DNA from: DALYJJ01 sp031969915 | Lineage (GTDB): Bacteria; Acidobacteriota; Terriglobia; Bryobacterales; Bryobacteraceae | Assembly (NCBI GenBank): GCA_031969915.1 | Contig: DALYJJ010000001.1 | Coordinates: forward strand, 1 to 64,000 | Direction: 5' to 3' | Length of the DNA: 64,000 bases | In this document: positions 58,559-64,000 of the stretch, piece by piece | Numbering within the stretch: the stretch's first letter is position 1 | Layout: each line of letters opens with the position of its first letter | Position numbers and translations under genes: made by a program | The notes under the pieces: generated by a model | What the model was told of the DNA's origin: nothing | Seen by the model: only the letters and a program-made list of their open reading frames with translations | Database searches by the model: none

Positions 58559-60985
58559 TCACGCCATATGGGCGGCCATGGATGCCAGGTCGGCCACCGC
58601 ATGACGCCCGGAACTGATCCCCTTTCGTTCGCGCTTCACGCGGTACATCCGCTGGTCTGCTTCCGCCAGCAAGGCCTCGGCATCGGTTCCATGATGCGGG
58701 AAGTAGGCGTCGCCCACGGAGAGCGCAACGATGGGGTGGCCGGTGAGCGTGACGCCGGCCTGCCGCACCGCCTGATCCAGTTCGCGGATGCGCACCTGCA
58801 AGTCTCCGTCGGAGGCGCCGGGAATCACGAGGACGAACTCGTCGCCGCCCATGCGCGCCACGTAGTCGTACTCGCGGCAACTGGCCCGCAGGATGCCGGC
58901 CACGGTCTTCAATACGCTGTTGCCCATCAAGTGGCCGAAGCGGTCGTTCACTTGTTTGAAGCCGTCCAGGTCGCAGACCAAAACGCCGAGGGCACCCTGC
59001 TCCCGCTTGGCGCGCGCCAGTTCGCCGTCCAGGTGGATGAACAGACTGCTCGCGTTCGGCAGGCCGGTGAGGCCGTCGGTGGACGCTTCCTTCCGTGCGC
59101 GCGCGAGGGTCAGGGAATTCTCGACGGCGGCGGAGACCTTGGAACTCACCGCCAGGAAGATGCGCAGGTGGTCGCGCGTGAAGGCATCGCGCTCGGACCG
59201 GTACGCCGCCAGGACGCCGCGGAATTCGTTGCCCACCAGCGGGACGGCGAGGGCGCTTCGCAAGGTGCTGAACTTCGAGGGATCGTTCAGGTATCCGGGC
59301 TCGACGGACGGATTGCCGTTGACCAGAGGCTTCTGATTCAGGGCCACCCAACCGGAGAGGCCCTGTCCGAGGGGAATGCGCAGGCTGGAGAAGAGGCGGG
59401 CGTTGTCGCCGCTCACAAACAACGGCTCCAGGTGCCCTTCGTTGAGGTGGTAGATGGCGAGACAGTCGAACGGCACCAGGCCGCTGAGGCGATTGGCGAG
59501 AACCGACAACGTGTCTTCGATGTGGAGCGACGAGGCGAGGTCCTGCGTGATCTCGTAGATGGTCTGCACTTCCTGGCGCGCGGCGGCGATGGAGGTGAGG
59601 AAGGTGCCCGTCTCGGCGCTGGGCGCCATGGTCTCAAGACCCGCCGCGGGCGCTTTTCCGTGCTCCACCACCAGGTCCTTCGACAGGGCCGCGGGCGGCG
59701 CGTCCGGCATCTTCGCCAGCGTTCGCTCCCAGTCCATGTAGTTCGCTTTGAGAATCGCGACGACGTTCGGGTCGTAGGTCCGGCCCGCCTCCGATTCGAC
59801 GAAAGCCATCGCTTCCACCAGCGGCAGGCAGCGCCGGTATTGGCGGTCCGAAGCCAGCGCGTCCAGGCAATCGACGGCGGAAAGAATGCGCGCCCCGATC
59901 GGGATCTCGTCGCCCTTCAGCCCGTTGGGATACCCGGAACCGTCCCACTTTTCGTGATGCGCGCGAACCATGGGCACCACCGGGTAGGGGAACCCCACGC
60001 GCTCCAGGATCTCCGCCCCGACAATCGGGTGGATCTTCATCTTCTCGAACTCCTCCACGGTCAGGCGGCCGGGCTTCGAGATGATGTAATCCGGGACCGC
60101 GAGTTTGCCGATGTCGTGCAGGATGGAAGCGGCCTGCAGCGCCTGCAGTTCGACGCTGGAGAGGTTCATTTCCTTGCCCAGCGCCAGCGCGTAGTGCTGC
60201 ACACGCTGCAGGTGCTTATGCGTGGTGTCGTCCTTCGCTTCGATGGCTAGCGCCAGGGCCTCGATGGTGCGCAGATGCAGGCTGGCCATCTCCTCGGCGT
60301 GACGCTTCTCTTTCTCCAGGTGGTTCAGATAGAGCCGGTAGGAACGGTAGATCAGGTAGACCACAGGCAGGATCGCGACCGTGAACTCGAAGCCGATATA
60401 GAAGTTCAACAGGAACACGGTCTCCGCCAGGCAGGCGCCCACCAGGTAATACGGGAACGACCAGAAGTAGCACTCCTTCCAGACGCTGAGCGGACCCTTG
60501 CGCTCCGTGAGTGCGATGACCACCGCCACCGAGCTGGTGTTGGTGACGAAGTACAGAACCGCGCACAGGCCCAGACGCAGCACTTGCGGCACACCGAGGC
60601 CGAGCATCACCGGGGCGTAGTAACAGGCGCGGGCGGCGGCGATGGCGATGGTCAGGCTGCTGATGTTGAACAACACCTGGACCAGGTTCGGCTTCCGCTG
60701 GGCGTGCCAGCAGGATTGCACGATCGCGGCCGCGGCGGCGATGAACAACGTCTCCAGGCTCGACAGTTCAAGGATGCCGAGCAGGATGAAGACGTAATTC
60801 ACCGACATGGTCCCCATTACCCCGGGTAACGTCACCTTGAGACCGGAAGCCAGCAGGGCGATGGACAGGTAGAGCAGAAAGCGCCACACATCGCTGCTTC
60901 CCTCGACAACAGCGGTGGCCGCGCACCAAACGGCAAGAAGATAGATGAAGCCAAGATAAAACTTGGCATCCGTGCGGATGGTCAT
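58559..60985 (-). CDS. Membrane HD-GYP/GAF/GGDEF protein (c-di-GMP metabolism)
   Basis: 808 residues from the ATG at 60985. The N-terminal ~230 residues hold about eight hydrophobic helices, a membrane sensor of MASE type. An HD-GYP domain follows (~240-420) with HDIGKLAVPDYIISKPGRLT and HHEKWDGSGYPNGLKGDEIP, both motifs intact. A GAF domain (~465-610) and a GGDEF domain (~630-790) complete it. The active site reads GGDEF, and an inhibitory-site REYD lies five residues before it. So it may both make and degrade c-di-GMP, depending on the signal. Its promoter region holds the 30 bp tandem repeat. Confidence 0.92.
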   Translation of the reverse strand: MTIRTDAKFYLGFIYLLAVWCAATAVVEGSSDVWRFLLYLSIALLASGLKVTLPGVMGTMSVNYVFILLGILELSSLETLFIAAAAAIVQSCWHAQRKPNLVQVLFNISSLTIAIAAARACYYAPVMLGLGVPQVLRLGLCAVLYFVTNTSSVAVVIALTERKGPLSVWKECYFWSFPYYLVGACLAETVFLLNFYIGFEFTVAILPVVYLIYRSYRLYLNHLEKEKRHAEEMASLHLRTIEALALAIEAKDDTTHKHLQRVQHYALALGKEMNLSSVELQALQAASILHDIGKLAVPDYIISKPGRLTVEEFEKMKIHPIVGAEILERVGFPYPVVPMVRAHHEKWDGSGYPNGLKGDEIPIGARILSAVDCLDALASDRQYRRCLPLVEAMAFVESEAGRTYDPNVVAILKANYMDWERTLAKMPDAPPAALSKDLVVEHGKAPAAGLETMAPSAETGTFLTSIAAARQEVQTIYEITQDLASSLHIEDTLSVLANRLSGLVPFDCLAIYHLNEGHLEPLFVSGDNARLFSSLRIPLGQGLSGWVALNQKPLVNGNPSVEPGYLNDPSKFSTLRSALAVPLVGNEFRGVLAAYRSERDAFTRDHLRIFLAVSSKVSAAVENSLTLARARKEASTDGLTGLPNASSLFIHLDGELARAKREQGALGVLVCDLDGFKQVNDRFGHLMGNSVLKTVAGILRASCREYDYVARMGGDEFVLVIPGASDGDLQVRIRELDQAVRQAGVTLTGHPIVALSVGDAYFPHHGTDAEALLAEADQRMYRVKRERKGISSGRHAVADLASMAAHMA

Positions 60986-61080
60986 AGCGAAACCCTCGCC
61001 GGAAGGAATGCACGAGGGGGACCACTTCGCGCGCGTCCCGTTTTCAAGAGTTTGGGAGCACAAGGCCCGAATCTGGGGTG

Positions 61081-61140
61081 GACAGATTGTCCGGCCGGGC
61101 CCCCGGGGCCGACAGAGTGTCCGCCTCCCTCCCCGGGTCC
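61081..61140. repeat. Two degenerate 30 bp tandem units, each beginning with a GACAnnnTGTC palindrome
   Basis: GACAGATTGTC (61081-61091) and GACAGAGTGTC (61111-61121) are exactly 30 bases apart and each is a near-palindrome. The following bases are GC-rich and partly alike; about 22 of 30 positions match. They lie 96-155 bases upstream of the HD-GYP/GGDEF start, after the ankyrin gene stop, a plausible operator array. Confidence 0.4.
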
Positions 61141-61150
61141 CCTCGCCGGC

Positions 61151-62584
61151 TTAGGGCCGCTTTGCCCCCGCCGGACCCGGCGCGGGCGGGGGCGCGGGGG
61201 TAGGCGGACGGTAGTCGCTGTTGCCCGGCGCGGTCCCCGGCCGGTACGGCGGCGGCACCGGCAGCCCCGCGGACCGCAGCACTTTGTGGAACGCCGCCAC
61301 CGTCACCGAGGACGGCTTGAAGTTGCCGAACCGGTAGCCTTCCGCGATGGTCAACGGTGTCCAGCCCTGCTTGTTGGGACGATGCCACACGGCGGGATTC
61401 GCGCCTTTGGCGGCGAGAAGCTCAACCACCAGGGGCAGGTTCTTGTACGCCGCGCCGTGCATCGCCGTCTCGCCGTTCCGGTCCACGGCGTCGATGTCCG
61501 CACCGAGTTCCAGCAGCAGGGAAACCGCTTCCACCGCCTCCGCTTCACTGCCCGCGTCTTCTCCCGGAGAACGCGTACCGAGTCCCGCGGCGACGATGAG
61601 CGGAGTGGCGCCGTCAGCGTTCGGGATCTTCCCATCGGCGCCGAGCGAGACCAGCAGGCGCAGCAGCGGCACATCGGCGGTTCGCGCGGCGAGCAGAAAC
61701 GGGGTCGCGCCGTTGGTGTTCAAACTGGTGAGGCCGAAGTTCATGCGCCGCGTCATGCGCAGGTTGACGTCCGCGCCGTGCTTCACCAGGGCCGCGGCGA
61801 AATCGAGGCTGGTCATCGCGCCGGAGCCGTACGGAGCGGGGTCGTTATCGCCGCCCCCCGGTTTGCGCACGGTGGGAATCATGTGCAGCGGCGCATAGCC
61901 GGGACCGATGGCGTTCGGATCGGCGCCCACGGCGAGGAGTCTCATCGCCAGATCGAAGTGCGCGTTGCCCGCGGCGATGTGCAGCGCGCTGACGCCCGCG
62001 CGAGGCGCACCCGCGCCGGAGGCGGGCCGTGGACCGGGCGCCTGGCGGGGCTGGATCGTCTCATTCACCCGGGCGCCGGCCTTGAGCAGGGCCTCGACGA
62101 CGGGGATGTGGCCCTCCCGCACGGCAAACAGAAACGCGGTGTAGCCGGAGGGCGCGCTCGAGTGAATGTCCGCGCCGGCTTCGATCAACGCCTCGACCAC
62201 CGCGGTGTGGCCCTCGGCGGCGGCCCACATCAGAGCCGTCTGACCGCGGCGCGGCTCGCGCGCGTTGACGTTGGCGCCCTTCAGCAAAGCGCGCACGGCC
62301 TGCGGATTGCCGCTGCGGGAGGCGGTCATCAGCACGGTCTCTCCGCCCGCGAGCGTCTCATTCGGGTCCGCGCCCGCGCGGAGCAGCGCTTCGACGATCG
62401 CGGCATTCCCGTTCGCGCACGCCAGCGAGAGCGGCGTCGCGCCGTACCGGTTCGCCGCCTTCACGTCGGCGCCGGCGCGGATCAGCCGCTCCACCGCGGC
62501 GAGATCTTCTTCATACACCGGCCGGTGCAGCGAATCGGCGGCGTAGAGCCCCGAGGTCACAAGAATGGCGAGCAACCGGCGCAT
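61151..62584 (-). CDS. Exported ankyrin-repeat protein
   Basis: 477 residues from the ATG at 62584. A short signal (MRRLLAILVTSGLYAA) is followed by about ten ankyrin repeats, such as GATPLSLACANGNAAIVEAL, TVLMTASRSGNPQAVRALL, GYTAFLFAVREGHIPVVEAL and NGETAMHGAAYKNLPLVVEL, which form a binding surface. The last ~55 residues are Pro-rich (VPPPYRPGTAPGNSDYRPP). It starts two bases after the DUF1552 gene's stop, so it belongs to that operon. The partner is unknown. Confidence 0.9.
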   Translation of the reverse strand: MRRLLAILVTSGLYAADSLHRPVYEEDLAAVERLIRAGADVKAANRYGATPLSLACANGNAAIVEALLRAGADPNETLAGGETVLMTASRSGNPQAVRALLKGANVNAREPRRGQTALMWAAAEGHTAVVEALIEAGADIHSSAPSGYTAFLFAVREGHIPVVEALLKAGARVNETIQPRQAPGPRPASGAGAPRAGVSALHIAAGNAHFDLAMRLLAVGADPNAIGPGYAPLHMIPTVRKPGGGDNDPAPYGSGAMTSLDFAAALVKHGADVNLRMTRRMNFGLTSLNTNGATPFLLAARTADVPLLRLLVSLGADGKIPNADGATPLIVAAGLGTRSPGEDAGSEAEAVEAVSLLLELGADIDAVDRNGETAMHGAAYKNLPLVVELLAAKGANPAVWHRPNKQGWTPLTIAEGYRFGNFKPSSVTVAAFHKVLRSAGLPVPPPYRPGTAPGNSDYRPPTPAPPPAPGPAGAKRP

Positions 62585-62586
62585 GG

Positions 62587-63924
62587 TCACACCGAAAGAA
62601 GCTCCGGGATCCTGCCCCGGCTGTCGCCGAACGAGTCGAGCTTCACGCCCACCTTGTCGAGCAAGGTCAGGTGAAGATTCGCGAGCGGCGCCGGCTCGCT
62701 GTAGCGAATGTGGCGCCCGCCTTTCCACTTCCCCGCCCCGCCGCCGGCCACCAGGATGGGCAGGTTGACGTGGTCGTGAACGTCCGCGTTGCCCATGCCG
62801 CTGCCGTAGAGAAAAACCGAGTGATCGAGCAGCGACCCCGCTCCATCGGGCGTTGCTTTCAGCTTCTCCAGGAATCCGGCGAAGAGCGACACGTGATAGG
62901 CGTTGATCTTCGCGACCTTCGCCAGGCTCTCGGGATTGCCGCCGTTGTGCGTCAGCGGGTGATGCGGTTCCGTGACGCCGATCTCGCGATAGACCCGATT
63001 GCTGGTTTCCCGCGCAAGCTGGAACGTGATCACGCGCGTGACGTCGCCCTGCAGGGCGAGGAGTTGGAGATCGAACATCAGGCGCGCGTGATCGGCGTAG
63101 GAGGCGGGTACGCCGACGGGCCGGTCCAGATCGGGCAGCGGACCGCTGGCGGTGGCGGCTTCGGCTTTCTGGATCCGGCGCTCCACTTCGCGCACGGTCT
63201 CCAGATAGGCGCCCACCTTCGATCGGTCGCCCGGACCGAGTTCCCGCTGGAGGCGGGCGATGTCGCTCTTCACCCAATCGAGCAGGCTCGCATTGTCGCG
63301 CAAGTCGGCGCGGCGGTCGGCCGCACTGCCGCCGTCGCCGAAAAGGCGCTCGAAGACCATTCGCGGATGCGCCTCGGCGGGCAGCGGGGTGGTGGGCGAA
63401 GACCAGGAGAGGTTGTTCTGATAGACGCAGGCGTAGCCGTTGTCGCACTGCCCGATGGTGGTCAGCAGGTCCATCGCGAGTTCGAGCGAAGGCAGGCGCG
63501 TCTCTTTGCCCAGGTGTTGCGCCGCGATCTGGTCCGCGGTAGTGCCCAGGTAGTAATCGCTGCTCTCGGTCCACTTGGCGCGGGCGGCGCTGAGGAACGC
63601 GGCGTTCGAGGTGGCGTGCGTGCCCGGATATGCGTTCCGGAGTTCCATATTGGTGAAAACAGTGACGTGGTCCGCCACCGGGGCCAGCGACGCCAACGCC
63701 GGCGAGAGTTCTTTCAACGCGCCGCTGCCCGGCGGAGTCCACTCCGGAATGTGCGCGCCCATCGGGATGTAGACAAAGCCCAGCCGCCGGACCGGATGCG
63801 CCGCGGTCCGGGACTGCGCCGTGAGCGCGGGCACCATCGACTCGAGCAGCGGCAGCGGCACCGTGGCGCCGAGGCCGCGCAGGAACGTGCGGCGGGGGAG
63901 AGCCTTGCGGGTGACAAACCTCAT
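62587..63924 (-). CDS. DUF1552 domain protein with Tat signal
   Basis: 445 residues. The N-terminus (RKALPRRTFLRGLGATVPLP) has the Tat motif RRTFL. The DUF1552 body includes LGFVYIPMGAHIPEWTP, TNMELRNAYPGTHATSNAAFL, the segment ATSGPLPDLDRPVGVPASY, LARETSNRVYREIGV and SVFLYGSGMGNADVHDHVNLP. Its start overlaps the stop of the upstream DUF1585-type gene (ATGA on the minus strand). DUF1552 and DUF1592/1585-type proteins occur together in Acidobacteria and Planctomycetes, probably in extracytoplasmic redox or degradation; the reaction is unknown. Confidence 0.92.
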   Translation of the reverse strand: MRFVTRKALPRRTFLRGLGATVPLPLLESMVPALTAQSRTAAHPVRRLGFVYIPMGAHIPEWTPPGSGALKELSPALASLAPVADHVTVFTNMELRNAYPGTHATSNAAFLSAARAKWTESSDYYLGTTADQIAAQHLGKETRLPSLELAMDLLTTIGQCDNGYACVYQNNLSWSSPTTPLPAEAHPRMVFERLFGDGGSAADRRADLRDNASLLDWVKSDIARLQRELGPGDRSKVGAYLETVREVERRIQKAEAATASGPLPDLDRPVGVPASYADHARLMFDLQLLALQGDVTRVITFQLARETSNRVYREIGVTEPHHPLTHNGGNPESLAKVAKINAYHVSLFAGFLEKLKATPDGAGSLLDHSVFLYGSGMGNADVHDHVNLPILVAGGGAGKWKGGRHIRYSEPAPLANLHLTLLDKVGVKLDSFGDSRGRIPELLSV

Positions 63925-64000
63925 GGCGCTTGCGTCCTCCTCATCTGAAACGGAGTGCTGTTGACCATACCGGCGATGAACGACGAGAACCGGAAACCGT
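63921..64000 (-). CDS. C-terminal tail of a DUF1592/DUF1588/DUF1585-type protein (partial)
   Basis: Only the last 25 residues lie in the window. The frame reads FRFSSFIAGMVNSTPFQMRR and then TQAP and the stop, which is the typical end of DUF1585 (SSLxxGIVNSxPFQMR). It overlaps the DUF1552 start by ATGA. In full length these proteins carry a cytochrome c-like N-terminal region and DUF1592, DUF1588 and DUF1585 domains. The rest is outside the window. Confidence 0.75.
   Translation of the reverse strand, partial: GFRFSSFIAGMVNSTPFQMRRTQAP

Noticed and set aside
1..64000. CRISPR arrays, IS elements, prophage, tRNA and rRNA genes
   Set aside because: I found no regularly spaced repeats, transposase-like frames, phage genes or tRNA-like T-loop/acceptor pairing; gaps between genes are mostly under 200 bp.

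Overview
This 64 kb window of high-GC DNA most likely comes from an Acidobacteriota chromosome of the Bryobacterales/Solibacter type. The evidence is family content: three tandem genes of the 'VWFA-related Acidobacterial domain' family, two Oar-like TonB-dependent receptors with carboxypeptidase-regulatory N-termini, a CRTAC1/UnbV-type beta-propeller protein, a DUF1585-DUF1552-ankyrin cluster, Tat-exported Gfo/Idh oxidoreductases and sugar epimerases, and a PEP-CTERM protein. There is no phage, IS element, CRISPR array, rRNA or tRNA that I can support. A run of ten N inside one gene and a single-base frameshift in another point to a draft assembly.

Layout. 1-1354: the end of nadA and then moaA, two Fe-S enzymes read as one unit. 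1351-10108, all minus strand: a sugar epimerase with a Gfo/Idh oxidoreductase, an unknown gene, an Mrp-type ATPase, a secreted hydrolase, tsaD, a CehA-like metallohydrolase and a diglyceride-type glycosyltransferase. 10245-16017, plus strand: a PHP protein coupled to a frameshifted PAP2 phosphatase, proline dehydrogenase, two small membrane proteins and a class A penicillin-binding protein. 16019-20430, minus strand: a soluble PAS histidine kinase, clpC and a LolD-like ABC ATPase. 20459-25180: an exported carbohydrate locus with a GH16-ThuA fusion, a Tat-signal oxidoreductase, a Tat-signal epimerase and a mutarotase-like protein. 25187-26458: a YeiH-type transporter.

26511-30780 is a five-gene PspA operon (DUF2170, PspA/IM30, DUF4178-like, membrane-anchored coiled coil with a Ser/Gly/Arg tail, double-length DUF350) and probably handles envelope stress. 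30792-35232 holds a hydrolase-like protein lacking its serine nucleophile, an AraC regulator abutting an alkyltransferase-like (Atl) protein, and a chemoreceptor. 35237-45824 is one six-gene minus-strand operon: two TPR proteins, three VWA-family proteins and a seven-repeat VCBS/UnbV protein, all apparently exported.

45960-57547 holds two outer-membrane Oar-like receptors interleaved with two membrane-anchored proteins that share an uncommon cytoplasmic N-terminal domain. One carries two malectin (carbohydrate-binding) domains outside the membrane and the other TPRs. The gaps around them are rich in palindromes, so I read this as a possible regulator/receptor module and the best candidate for an undescribed system. 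57575-64000 holds a secreted hypothetical protein, a membrane HD-GYP/GAF/GGDEF protein, an ankyrin protein, a DUF1552 protein and the tail of a DUF1585-type protein.
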